Shown: positions 53,792 to 62,097 of the stretch, piece by piece
Layout of the letters: each line of letters begins with the position of its first letter
How positions within the stretch are numbered: the first letter of the stretch is position 1
Source: Luteolibacter algae
GTDB taxonomy: Bacteria; Verrucomicrobiota; Verrucomicrobiia; Verrucomicrobiales; Akkermansiaceae
Length of the DNA stretch: 64,000 nt
Assembly: GCF_042683045.1 (NCBI RefSeq)
Contig: NZ_JBHUIT010000031.1
Location: 124,001 to 188,000, forward strand
Direction: 5' to 3'
Position numbers and translations under genes: made by a program
Notes under the pieces: generated by a model
Seen by the model: the letters and a program-made list of their open reading frames with translations, nothing else
Databases searched by the model: none
Told to the model about the DNA's origin: nothing

Positions 53792-53822
53792 TCCTGTGTT
53801 CGAGTCCCAGTCTGCGTATTTT
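53792..53822 (+). repeat. attR: displaced tRNA-Lys 3' end
   Basis: This copies 40011-40041 with one mismatch. Only the T-arm and acceptor 3' strand are present, so it is not a functional tRNA; it marks the right boundary of the island. Confidence 0.9.
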
Positions 53823-53840
53823 TTCTCTCCAGGAGGGTTG

Positions 53841-54254
53841 CTACTGTTTTCCCTTGACTCGTTCCACTGGATCGTCCTGCCACATGAAAAGGGCTTTTAG
53901 AATGTCCTTCAAGTCGCTCCGTAGTTCGTGGCGTTCGCGCTGGACCTGGATCTTCTCCCGATCCACTTCATTGGGGTTAACGACGGCGCCGTCAGTTTCA
54001 GCGAAATGCTTTGCCGGAATACGTTCTTCAATGTTTTCCATGAGATCGATCATGTCCGTGTGAAGTTTTTCCACATGGTCCGCCAAGCGATTGACCTGCT
54101 GTGAAAGGTGTGCGGCATCCGCTCCAATTCCGGTCCCGGCAGCTTTCAGTTTGAGATCGGCAGCAAGCGTTCTCACCTGATCACTAAGATCAATCCAGGA
54201 TTTGGAAAGGTCTTTGTCAATGTCTTCAAAATTGGTTTTGAGGTTATCTGTCAT
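53841..54254 (-). CDS. Hypothetical helical cytoplasmic protein
   Basis: The protein has 137 residues from the ATG at 54254 (MTDNLKTNFEDIDKD); an in-frame ATG at 54290 adds 12 hydrophobic residues of doubtful value. The whole protein is predicted helical and charged, with heptad-like LSQQVNRLADHVEKLHTDMIDLM, suggesting a coiled-coil. The function is unknown. It is the first gene to the right of attR and belongs to the backbone. Confidence 0.6.
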   Translation of the reverse strand: MTDNLKTNFEDIDKDLSKSWIDLSDQVRTLAADLKLKAAGTGIGADAAHLSQQVNRLADHVEKLHTDMIDLMENIEERIPAKHFAETDGAVVNPNEVDREKIQVQRERHELRSDLKDILKALFMWQDDPVERVKGKQ

Positions 54255-54311
54255 AGGTAGCAAATATCGCTGGATAAACGCGAAAGGCAAATAGGAGAGA
54301 TAGGTTCACAC

Positions 54312-54344
54312 AAAAAAAGCCACCGCCGGAATGGCGATGGCTTT
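54312..54344 (-). terminator. Terminator of the pgk-tpiA unit
   Basis: On the minus strand the stem AAAGCCATCGCC / GGCGGTGGCTTT is followed by a long T-run. It lies 31 bases after the tpiA stop. Confidence 0.88.
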
Positions 54345-54374
54345 CAAATTATTATCCTTAAACAAATCCCGGGA

Positions 54375-55163
54375 TTATTCCTCGGTGCCGTTCTTGATGA
54401 TTTCCAGGAAGGATTGCGGATCGAGAGCCGCACCACCGATGAGTGCGCCATCAATATCCGGGCATGCCATGAGCTCGGCTGCGTTCCCGGGCTTCACCGA
54501 TCCGCCGTATTGAATGCGGATCTTGGCAGCGGGCTCGGAGCCATAGAGATCAGCGATCACAGAGCGAACAAAGGCGTGTGCGTCCTGGGCTTGCTCCGAG
54601 GAAGCGGTAACGCCGGTGCCGATAGCCCAAACGGGCTCGTAGGCGATCACGATGTCAGAGAGATCTTTTTCGGAAATGTCTTTCAATCCCTCGGTCACCT
54701 GAGTCCGGAGGACGGATTCCAGCTTGCCGGCCTCACGTTCGGCGAGTGTTTCTCCGATACAGAAGATTGGCTTCAAGTTCGCCTCGCGGGCTTTCTTAAT
54801 CTTCGCATTGATGGCGGCATCCGTTTCTCCGAAGATCGAGCGGCGCTCGCTATGACCTAGAATAACGTAATGCACAAAGAATTCGCGCAGCATCAGCACG
54901 CTGACCTCCCCAGTGTATGCTCCGGAATCAAACTCAGAGCAATTTTGGGCGGCGATTTGGATGGCATGGGCGTTCTTGCCGGGATTCGAGTTGTGAAGAA
55001 GATCGGCAAGCTTTGGCAGGGACACAAACGAGGGAGCGATTACGATGTCTGCTGGAAGGTTGAGACCTTGTGTCTTGGAAAGGAAAGATTTGATGAAGTC
55101 CTCGGTTTCCAAGGCTCCTTTATTCATTTTCCAGTTGGCTGCAAAGATAGGCTTACGTGACAT
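54375..55163 (-). CDS. tpiA: Triosephosphate isomerase
   Basis: TIM of 262 residues, slightly longer than the usual 250, interconverting dihydroxyacetone phosphate and glyceraldehyde 3-phosphate. Active-site residues are N10 and K12 (AANWKMN), the His in LGHSERR and the Glu in AYEPVWAIGTG, with the phosphate loop IRIQYGGSVKPGN. It follows pgk by 41 bases on the same strand, so the two glycolytic genes share a transcript that ends at the terminator above. It also takes the triose produced by the aldolase of the agar pathway. Confidence 0.97.
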   Translation of the reverse strand: MSRKPIFAANWKMNKGALETEDFIKSFLSKTQGLNLPADIVIAPSFVSLPKLADLLHNSNPGKNAHAIQIAAQNCSEFDSGAYTGEVSVLMLREFFVHYVILGHSERRSIFGETDAAINAKIKKAREANLKPIFCIGETLAEREAGKLESVLRTQVTEGLKDISEKDLSDIVIAYEPVWAIGTGVTASSEQAQDAHAFVRSVIADLYGSEPAAKIRIQYGGSVKPGNAAELMACPDIDGALIGGAALDPQSFLEIIKNGTEE

Positions 55164-55204
55164 GGGATATATGGTTGTGGTGAAAGGTAGGGAGGCGAAT
55201 GGAA

Positions 55205-56401
55205 TCAGGCTTCGCTGAGTGCCGCCACACCCGGGAGGGTTTTCCCTTCGAGAAGCTCGAGGGAGGCGCCGCCGCCTGTGGAAATGAAGGTCATCTTGTC
55301 ATCAAGCCCGAACTTGTTGACCGCGGTTACGGAATCACCACCACCCACGATGGTAACGGCATCGGACTTGGCCATAGCTTCGGCAATTGCCTTTGTGCCG
55401 TGAGCGAAATTCTCGATTTCAAAGACACCGACGGGTCCGTTCCAGATAATGGTTTTGGCTTTTGCAATTTCGGCTTCAAATTGTTGGATGGAAACATCAC
55501 CGATATCGATGCCTTCCCAACCGTCGGGAGTTTCGCCGCCCTGGCCATAGATGCCGGTGACCTGGGTTGTCGCCCCGTCCTTGAATTCCTGGGTGATACG
55601 GGTGTCTGCCGGAAGAAGGAAATCCACCCCTTTTTCCTTTGCTGTCGCAAGGATCTCCAGGGCGAGATCAAGTTTGTCGTTCTCGACGCGGGAATCACCG
55701 GTTTTGTATCCCTGCGCCTTGCGGAAGGTATTGGCCATTGCGCCACCAATGAGGAAGGAATCCGCCTTTTCCATAAGCGCGGAAATGACCTGGATTTTAT
55801 CGGAAACCTTGGAGCCTCCCATGATTACGAGGAACGGGCGCTCCGGATTCTCGAGCTTGGCATCGAGATACTCGAGCTCGCTTTCAATGAGGAAGCCCAT
55901 TGCGGCACGTGGGATAAATTTGGTAACTCCTTCCGTGGAGGCGTGGGCGCGGTGGGCGGTGCCAAATGCATCGTTGACGAAGATTTCAGCTTCACCAGCG
56001 AGGCTCTTCGCAAAATCCGCGTCGTTTGCCTCCTCTTCCGCATGGTAGCGGGTGTTTTCCAAAACGAGCACTTGGCCTGGCTGGAGCTTTTTGCGGAGCT
56101 CGGCAGCTTCGGTGCCTACGCAGTCCGGCGCGAGCTCGACGTTTTGCCCAAGGATTTCACCGAGACGTTTCGCAGTTGGTGCGAGAGAGTATTTTGGGTC
56201 CGCTTTACCATCCGGACGCCCCATGTGGGAGCAGAGAACAAGCTTGGCACCACCGGCGAGCAGATGCTTGATGGACGGAACAGCTGCCTGGATGCGGGTG
56301 TCATCTGTGATTTCGCCATCTTTCAAAGGAACGTTGAAATCAACGCGCATGAGGACTTCCTTGGATGATACATCAAGATTACGGATGGAGAGCTTGGACA
56401 T
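55205..56401 (-). CDS. pgk: Phosphoglycerate kinase
   Basis: PGK of 398 residues, the usual length, transferring phosphate from 1,3-bisphosphoglycerate to ADP. Landmarks are MRVDFNVPLKDG at the N-terminus, CSHMGRPDGK, VLLENTR-like LVLENTRYHAEE, VIMGGSKVSDK and the nucleotide loop GGGDSVTAVNKFG, with STGGGASLELLEGK near the C-terminus. It is the promoter-proximal gene of the pgk-tpiA operon. Confidence 0.97.
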   Translation of the reverse strand: MSKLSIRNLDVSSKEVLMRVDFNVPLKDGEITDDTRIQAAVPSIKHLLAGGAKLVLCSHMGRPDGKADPKYSLAPTAKRLGEILGQNVELAPDCVGTEAAELRKKLQPGQVLVLENTRYHAEEEANDADFAKSLAGEAEIFVNDAFGTAHRAHASTEGVTKFIPRAAMGFLIESELEYLDAKLENPERPFLVIMGGSKVSDKIQVISALMEKADSFLIGGAMANTFRKAQGYKTGDSRVENDKLDLALEILATAKEKGVDFLLPADTRITQEFKDGATTQVTGIYGQGGETPDGWEGIDIGDVSIQQFEAEIAKAKTIIWNGPVGVFEIENFAHGTKAIAEAMAKSDAVTIVGGGDSVTAVNKFGLDDKMTFISTGGGASLELLEGKTLPGVAALSEA

Positions 56402-56617
56402 GTGCGCGGTGATGCACTACGGCTGCTAAAGTGTCAAGAAGAGGGTGGAAGCTGCCTTGATCTCCATCGTATGAGCGATGGAAAAGGTAGTTTTTTTGCA
56501 ATGGCAATAATTCCAGGCACATATCCTAGGTAAGCCCGTCTACCCGCGTTTCTATACGAGCTTATCGTAGGATTTGGGGAGAATGGCCGGCTCAAGGAAA
56601 TAACCTCAATAATCATA

Positions 56618-57412
56618 ATGAAACCCCATAAAAAACTGGCGCTCATCGGCGCCGCCACTATCGCCCTAAATGGCCCTGCATCAGCGGCAGTCGGACTCGT
56701 TTTCGACTCGGACTTCGGATCGGGATTTACTGATGGAGCATTGTCGACCCAAAATAACTGGGAAGCCCAGGCCTCCTGGATGATCTCTGGAGGCAACGCC
56801 CAAAACGCCTCGAACTATTCCCGTGCAAGAAATTTCACAACGTTTGTTCCTGCGGTTGGTGAAACGGTCAAAATTACTCTAACGGATGTATTCGTTACGG
56901 GAACTGGCACAGGTGCGAGTTTTGCTTTTGGTATCGCCGCACTTAGCGAGCACACCGGCGCGACAACGCCGCAGGTCAGCGCAACCCTGAGCTTGGGACA
57001 AGGCACTCTAGCCATTGGCGGAGCTACCGATACCGGTTACACGATGGGAACTTCTTCCTCCGATCTGGTGAATATTGTGCTCTCATTCACCCGCACCGGA
57101 AGCGATGCATGGTCGCTCGCCAGCTCCATCACCAACACTACCGATTCCCAAAGCTTCACAGGTAGTGCTGCACCGAGTAATCAGACCGGGTCCGCAGGTG
57201 CGGCGGCGCCCTCGAATGGCCTGACCTTAGGTCAGTATCTTGATGCAAATTCCCTGCACGCAGCTCGATTTGGGATGCGTGGCACCAGCTCGACCAGTAA
57301 TGATAACATCCTCAATGTTGGTGGAGTGAAAGTGGAAGTGGTTCCAGAGCCGTCAGCGTTGCTGCTCTCACTTGTTGGCTGTGTGGGGCTTCTCCGCCGC
57401 CGCCGCGCATGA
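56618..57412 (+). CDS. PEP-CTERM sorted exported protein
   Basis: The protein has 264 residues with a signal peptide (LALIGAATIALNGPASA) and a C-terminal sorting signal: VPEPSALLLSLVGCVGLLRRRRA, that is the Pro-Glu-Pro motif, a hydrophobic helix and an Arg cluster. The exosortase/archaeosortase-like system that processes such signals is typical of Verrucomicrobia and other biofilm-forming bacteria. The middle is Ser/Thr/Gly-rich and beta-structured, resembling a lectin- or LamG-like exposed domain. No exosortase gene is in the window. It is transcribed alone. Confidence 0.88.
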   Translation: MKPHKKLALIGAATIALNGPASAAVGLVFDSDFGSGFTDGALSTQNNWEAQASWMISGGNAQNASNYSRARNFTTFVPAVGETVKITLTDVFVTGTGTGASFAFGIAALSEHTGATTPQVSATLSLGQGTLAIGGATDTGYTMGTSSSDLVNIVLSFTRTGSDAWSLASSITNTTDSQSFTGSAAPSNQTGSAGAAAPSNGLTLGQYLDANSLHAARFGMRGTSSTSNDNILNVGGVKVEVVPEPSALLLSLVGCVGLLRRRRA

Positions 57413-57442
57413 AGTGATATCTGAACTAAAATTGCTTTCGAA

Positions 57443-57478
57443 AAACAAGCCGTCCGGGTAATCCCGGGCGGCTTGTTT
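57443..57478. terminator. Bidirectional terminator after the PEP-CTERM gene
   Basis: AAACAAGCCG / CGGCTTGTTT arms enclose an inner CCGGG/CCCGG stem. A T-run follows on the minus strand and a shorter one on the plus strand; it separates the two convergent genes. Confidence 0.85.
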
Positions 57479-57531
57479 AGTTTCTGAAGAGTGTGTTTTC
57501 CGGGTTTGAACTCCAGTAGTCCTGATCCTTC

Positions 57532-58677
57532 TCAGGATTTCGGCACGTCGACCCAAGAGCCTTGTTCATTTGACTTCAAAGAAAGCTCGGCAAGCTGCAC
57601 GCCTTTTGCACCCTCGCGCAGGGTCCAGGGAAAGGGTGTGTCCAAGACGACGTGCTTGAGAAATAGCTCCCATTGGATTTTGAACGCATTATCGAACTCC
57701 AATTGGTCGGGAACCTCCGTCCAGTTGTCATAGTAATTGATCGGAGAGTCGATATCCGGGTTCCAAATCGGGCGGGGGGTGACAGATTGGTGCTGAACCC
57801 AGCATTTCCGTAGTCCGACGATGGCGGAGCCCTTCGTGCCATCCACTTGCATTGTGAAGAGGTCATCGCGACGAACCCGGACATTCCACGATGAATTGAA
57901 CTGGCAGGTGATTCCGGTTTCGGTTTCGAAGATCGCGTAGGCGGAATCGTCTGCGGTGCATTTGAAAGGTTTACCCGCCTCATCGAAGCGCTCGGGAATA
58001 TGGGTCGCCGCTTTGCAGAAAACCCGGGTGACATTCCCGAAGAGATTGTCGATCACGTAGCGCCAGTGGCAGTGCATATCGATAATCATGCCGCCACCAT
58101 CTTCCGAGCGGTAGTTCCATGAAGGGCGCTGGATCGGCTGGCCCTCGTCTTCCCCGGTAAAAACCCAGTAGCCGAATTCCCCGCGCACGGAGAGAATTTC
58201 CCCGAAGAATCCTTGCTCTTTCAAAAGTTGGTATTTGCGTATCCCCGGAAGCCAGAGCTTGTCCTGAACCGTCCCGTTCTTCACTCCTGCATTTTCGGCG
58301 ACTTTTGCGAGATCCAGCGCGGCCTCGTATGAAGAAGCGGTTGGCTTTTCACAATAGACATGCTTACCGGCGGCGATAGCGCGCTCTAGGAATGGGATGC
58401 GGTAGGGTGTTCCGGAGGCATCGAAGAAAATTTCATTGTAGGGATCTGCAAGCGCGGCATCCAGATCTGTGGTGAAGCGGTCTACTCCGTGTTTCTTTGC
58501 CAGATCCGCGATCTTGTTCGCATTCCGCCCGGTGAGAATCGGGTCCGGCATGAGCCTGGAACCATCTGGCAGAAGAATTCCACCTTGTTCCCTGATCGCT
58601 AGGATCGAGCGGACCAAGTGTTGATTGGTGCCCATGCGTCCGGTGACGCCGTTGAGTATGATGCCGATTTTTTTCAT
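57532..58677 (-). CDS. Gfo/Idh/MocA-family oxidoreductase
   Basis: The protein has 381 residues with an N-terminal Rossmann fold (IGIILNGVTGRMGTNQHL) and the family lysine in GKHVYCEKPTASS, then a beta-sheet substrate domain with DMHCHWRYVID. Such enzymes use NAD(P) to oxidise or reduce cyclic sugars and inositols. It is the last gene of a minus-strand cluster (aldolase, LacI, isomerase, oxidoreductase) with 31 to 38 base spacings. The substrate is not evident. There is no signal peptide, so it is cytoplasmic. Confidence 0.87.
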   Translation of the reverse strand: MKKIGIILNGVTGRMGTNQHLVRSILAIREQGGILLPDGSRLMPDPILTGRNANKIADLAKKHGVDRFTTDLDAALADPYNEIFFDASGTPYRIPFLERAIAAGKHVYCEKPTASSYEAALDLAKVAENAGVKNGTVQDKLWLPGIRKYQLLKEQGFFGEILSVRGEFGYWVFTGEDEGQPIQRPSWNYRSEDGGGMIIDMHCHWRYVIDNLFGNVTRVFCKAATHIPERFDEAGKPFKCTADDSAYAIFETETGITCQFNSSWNVRVRRDDLFTMQVDGTKGSAIVGLRKCWVQHQSVTPRPIWNPDIDSPINYYDNWTEVPDQLEFDNAFKIQWELFLKHVVLDTPFPWTLREGAKGVQLAELSLKSNEQGSWVDVPKS

Positions 58678-58707
58678 AAATTGGGTGTTTTCCGCAGAGA
58701 GCTGGAT

Positions 58708-59520
58708 CTAGAGGTTTTCCGTCGAGTGGATGATCTTTCCAAGAAATTCGTGTTGGTTCATTGCCCAATATTTGCGGGAAAAGATTTCAACTTCGGTCAG
58801 TCCGGAAAAGCCGCACGAGCGGACGATATCCAGGATGCGGGGAGTGGCATTCACGCCTTCTCCGGGGAGTCCGCGATCGAGCAGCGGATGATCGAAGTCC
58901 GGTTTGAACTCGCAGATATGGAAGGCGAATAGATGCCCGTTGGATGCGCAGGCGCGGATTTTAACTGCGAGATCCGTTTCCCACCAGACATGGAAGGTAT
59001 CAAGGGCGACCCCTACCAGCGGGTGGTTGATCCGTTGTGCCAGTAGGTTGGTGTCTCCCAGCGAAGCAATGGCGGAACGGTCTCCGGCATACATCGGGTG
59101 GAGTGGCTCAATGGCCAACCGGATCCCCGCGGCCTCCGCATGGGGCAGGAGTGAGCGGATACCTTCCTCGATTTGATCGATATTCTCTTCCGGGCTTTGT
59201 CCTGGAGTGGCGCCGCAGACCAATACGATCATCGGCAGCCCGAGTATCTCCGCCTCATGGATGGCGGCAAGATTCGCCAGGTGGGCCGGTTGCCTCTCGG
59301 TAGCTGTTTTCCCGGTGAAAAAGCCACCACGCACCAGCGATACCGGAGCAAGTCCACTATCCGAAAGGTGGGCTTTTACTTTTTTGAGATCTTGCCCGGC
59401 GATCGTTTCCCGCCAGATGGAAATACCTCCGATGCCGGCTCTGGCGTAGTTTTCAATGCATTCCCCGATGGACCAGGGTTGATTGGTAAAAGTGTGGATC
59501 GCGAGCTTATCGGTGGTCAT
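58708..59520 (-). CDS. Sugar phosphate isomerase/epimerase (TIM barrel, xylose isomerase-like)
   Basis: The protein has 270 residues from the ATG at 59520; an in-frame ATG at 59553 would overlap the LacI gene. The barrel motifs are VCGATPGQSPEENIDQ, RLAIEPLHPMYAGD and VALDTFHVWWE with metal-binding Glu, Asp and His, then GEGVNATPRILDI near the end, as in the AP-endonuclease-2 / IolE / hydroxypyruvate-isomerase group. It starts 16 bases after the lacI-type gene. It probably epimerises a keto-sugar in the cluster's pathway. Confidence 0.87.
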   Translation of the reverse strand: MTTDKLAIHTFTNQPWSIGECIENYARAGIGGISIWRETIAGQDLKKVKAHLSDSGLAPVSLVRGGFFTGKTATERQPAHLANLAAIHEAEILGLPMIVLVCGATPGQSPEENIDQIEEGIRSLLPHAEAAGIRLAIEPLHPMYAGDRSAIASLGDTNLLAQRINHPLVGVALDTFHVWWETDLAVKIRACASNGHLFAFHICEFKPDFDHPLLDRGLPGEGVNATPRILDIVRSCGFSGLTEVEIFSRKYWAMNQHEFLGKIIHSTENL

Positions 59521-59536
59521 TTTGAGGAATTGTGGA

Positions 59537-60535
59537 TCAGGTGGATTCGCCAAGCATCAAGGTGCCCGGGACACGAATCACAGCTTCCGGGCTGAAATGC
59601 TCGATGATCTCTGTCTCAAGGCGCGCGGCAGCGGCTTTCGCAAGCTCCGCAACTGGCATGCTAACCGTTGTGAGCATCGGGCGGGAAAGTTTCCGGACCG
59701 GTGAGTTGTCAAAGCCAGTCACCGAAAGATCATCCGGCACCCGGATGTTGAGCCGGTCCAGCTCAGTGAGCAGGACTGTGCCCATGATGTCATTCATGCA
59801 GAGAATCGCGTTATATTTTGCCGCGAGTTCTTTTGCTGCTGCGGAATCGATCGCGGGGATGCTCTCATAGATGTAGACGTCATTTTCCATTGAAAAATCG
59901 ATGCCCTTTTCCTTGCAGGAAGCGGCCAGGCCGAGGCGGCGTTCATCACAGACCTGGCCCATCTCCTTGATAGTAAGATAGCAGGGCTTCAGCTTTTCAT
60001 AGCGTCCCCTGGCCAGAAGATGATCGATGAGTGATTCCATCCCACGGGCGTTTTCCGAGGCGATGCAGGGGAGATCCTCGTAGCTACGGTTGATAATAGC
60101 GAAGGGAGTTTTCGTTGAGCGTAGCTCGGCGATCGTCTCCGGGCTGGGCTGATTGAAGGCGAAAAGAAAACCATTGATGTCACCTCCTTTCTTGTGCGGG
60201 TAGAGCTTGAAATCTTTCGAAGCCGTCTCGCAGAGAAGATTGATTCCACACTCTGTAAAGCCGGACTGAACTCCGTTTATCAATGCGGAGAGATCATAGA
60301 AAAGCGTGCGTTCCGCCTCGTCATGGCGTGGCAGGATGAGTTTTACGTTCAGAATTGCGCGGCCTCGATGGCGGCGAATGGCACGCTTTTTGTAGCCCAT
60401 TTCCTCGGCTGTCCTGCATACCAGTTCCGCGACTTCCGTGGTGACCAGACGGGAGCTGTTCAGCGCACGCGAAACGGTGGCTGTCGATACATTGAGAGCC
60501 TTGGCAATGTCTGTGATGGTTGTCTTTCCTGACAT
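59537..60535 (-). CDS. LacI-family transcriptional regulator
   Basis: The protein has 332 residues. The N-terminal helix-turn-helix with hinge (TITDIAKALNVSTATVSRALNSS, residues 5-28) is typical, and the rest is a periplasmic-binding-protein-like effector domain (ILCMNDIMGTVLLTELDRLNIRVPDDLSVTGFDN). It is embedded in the catabolic cluster, so it likely represses these genes in the absence of their sugar. Confidence 0.93.
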   Translation of the reverse strand: MSGKTTITDIAKALNVSTATVSRALNSSRLVTTEVAELVCRTAEEMGYKKRAIRRHRGRAILNVKLILPRHDEAERTLFYDLSALINGVQSGFTECGINLLCETASKDFKLYPHKKGGDINGFLFAFNQPSPETIAELRSTKTPFAIINRSYEDLPCIASENARGMESLIDHLLARGRYEKLKPCYLTIKEMGQVCDERRLGLAASCKEKGIDFSMENDVYIYESIPAIDSAAAKELAAKYNAILCMNDIMGTVLLTELDRLNIRVPDDLSVTGFDNSPVRKLSRPMLTTVSMPVAELAKAAAARLETEIIEHFSPEAVIRVPGTLMLGEST

Positions 60536-60573
60536 GGACGAATCTTGCAGAGCTAAGCGGCGTGCGGCAACAG

Positions 60574-61521
60574 TTATGATGCATAGCCGAGACGCGCGGC
60601 ACAGTCTGCGAGGATTTCCTTCTCCCAGTCCGGGCGGCTTGCGGAGGCGGGATGGGTGAGAGGCGAGGGACAGCGCCCGATGAGATGCTGGAAAACCGCA
60701 CAGGAATGTTTGTAAGCCGGGACCGGTGCGCGGAAGGCAACATTGCCAAGATACTGGAGCGCATCCGTGAGGCTGGCGTAGCGCTCATCACCATCTTCCC
60801 AGTATTTGTCACGCAGGGCAAAAAGTTCAGGGCAGAACGCCGCAAGGCCAAGGAGGTAATCCGAGCCGTATTCCGTCATATCGATTGCGAGATCGTTGCC
60901 CGTGAAAATTTTGAATTCCGGACGAATCTCATCGCGGATTTGCAGCCTGCGGAGCTCGATCGCCCGATCCAAAGAGGAATGCTTGATTCCCTTGAGGCTC
61001 GGGATGCTGATCAGGCCCCGGATGGTTTCTTCGTCGAAAATCATGCCATTCGGCGCGAACATGGAGCCTAGCTCGAAGCCGAATACCGCGTCGTATCCCT
61101 CACAAACCTCGGCATACAGATCAACGATTCTGGCAGGTTCCCAGTTGTGGAAACGGGTGGTCTGGAAAAGGATGGGAGTGCCGCCGTGGGAAACGATCTC
61201 GTCCATCTGTCCGCGATACAGGCCGACCAAATCACCTTCGAGGCCTTCCACGAAGGCTCCGGCGACGAAATCCCTGCGTCCGCCAATGGTGGCCTGAGTT
61301 AGTTCCAGAACAAGTTTCCGCTCTTCGGGGCCGATAAGATTCGCGTAGCCAGTGTCCATATTGACCGCGCAACCAAGTCCGGCGTCAGTGGTCCGGACAA
61401 TAGCCTCCCGGAATGATTTTTGGGCGATGGAGCCGTCGGATTCAAAGGGGAGAAGACATGCTGCGTATCCGGTGGTTTTCCGGTGAAGCCTCTTTGATTC
61501 ATGACGTAAGGACAGTGACAT
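60574..61521 (-). CDS. Dihydrodipicolinate synthase / N-acetylneuraminate lyase superfamily aldolase
   Basis: The protein has 315 residues. The Schiff-base lysine is in SLKGIKHSSLDRA, and the TIM-barrel begins with TGYAACLLPFESDGSIA. The sequence is not typical DapA and belongs to the wider keto-sugar-acid aldolase/dehydratase group. It opens the minus-strand cluster, so it likely cleaves or dehydrates a sugar-acid intermediate. The C-terminal region is long. It is transcribed divergently from the DUF3127 gene across 162 bases. Confidence 0.82.
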   Translation of the reverse strand: MSLSLRHESKRLHRKTTGYAACLLPFESDGSIAQKSFREAIVRTTDAGLGCAVNMDTGYANLIGPEERKLVLELTQATIGGRRDFVAGAFVEGLEGDLVGLYRGQMDEIVSHGGTPILFQTTRFHNWEPARIVDLYAEVCEGYDAVFGFELGSMFAPNGMIFDEETIRGLISIPSLKGIKHSSLDRAIELRRLQIRDEIRPEFKIFTGNDLAIDMTEYGSDYLLGLAAFCPELFALRDKYWEDGDERYASLTDALQYLGNVAFRAPVPAYKHSCAVFQHLIGRCPSPLTHPASASRPDWEKEILADCAARLGYAS

Positions 61522-61683
61522 GTAATTCTTTTACCTGCAAATTCTCAGGAGACAACCAAAAAGTTGCCATTTGTTATGAAGCGCCGGGCGCGGCATCCGG
61601 GAATGGGGAATTCTCCCCGAAATATCGCTGGGAGATTTGCACGCGCGGTTTGACATCTTGATCCCTGTGGGAAGAATGTCGCC

Positions 61684-62085
61684 ATGTATGAGGCAGTTGG
61701 AAAAATCAAATTGATCAATGACACACAGACTTTCCCGAGTGGCTTCTCGAAGCGGGAGTTTGTCATAACTACAGGTCATGACAAATACCCCCAGGATCTG
61801 AAGTTCGAGGTCGTAAAGGACAAATGCTCCATCCTTGATCGCTTCAAGCCGGATGAGCAGGTGCAGGTGAACTTCGATATCCGGGGGAACGAGTATAACG
61901 GCAAATATTATGTCAATCTCTCATGCTGGAAGATCGAATCCAAAGGCGCAGGCGGGTCGGCTGCAGGGGACGAATACTCACAGGAGGAGCCTTCCGGGCG
62001 TGGATTTTCTCAAGCCGCCGCAGAGCCTTCAGCTGCGGATCTCCGCAATGAAAATGATTTCGATGACGATGATATCCCGTTTTAA
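61684..62085 (+). CDS. DUF3127 protein with SSB-like C-terminal tail
   Basis: The protein has 133 residues. The first 90 residues (MYEAVGKIKLINDTQTF, LKFEVVKDKCSILD, YNGKYYVNLSCWKIE) are beta-strands consistent with an OB fold. A disordered Gly/Ser/Glu linker follows, and the chain ends in FDDDDIPF, nearly the same as the protein-interaction tail of E. coli SSB (MDFDDDIPF). It is therefore probably an SSB-like nucleic-acid-binding or SSB-mimicking protein that recruits SSB partners. I assign the family by pattern. The gene is short and monocistronic, ending 12 bases before the convergent psd gene. Confidence 0.8.
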   Translation: MYEAVGKIKLINDTQTFPSGFSKREFVITTGHDKYPQDLKFEVVKDKCSILDRFKPDEQVQVNFDIRGNEYNGKYYVNLSCWKIESKGAGGSAAGDEYSQEEPSGRGFSQAAAEPSAADLRNENDFDDDDIPF

Positions 62086-62097
62086 CGGGCAGAAGTC

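Larger units (their letters stand above)
40038..53797. mobile_element. Genomic (defence) island integrated at tRNA-Lys
   Basis: About 13.8 kb bounded by the tRNA-derived direct repeats. Every recognisable gene inside is on the minus strand and has a defence-type function (two helicases, methyltransferase, nuclease domains, AlbA_2 regulator), while both flanks are chromosomal housekeeping genes. No tyrosine or serine integrase, phage or conjugation gene is visible, so the element must be mobilised in trans or has lost its recombinase. A short remnant ORF near the right end could be a decayed gene. Confidence 0.85.

Noticed and set aside
53792..53822. A second tRNA gene ending at 53814
   Set aside because: Only the T arm and acceptor 3' strand are present; the sequence upstream does not form D or anticodon arms, so it is an att remnant.
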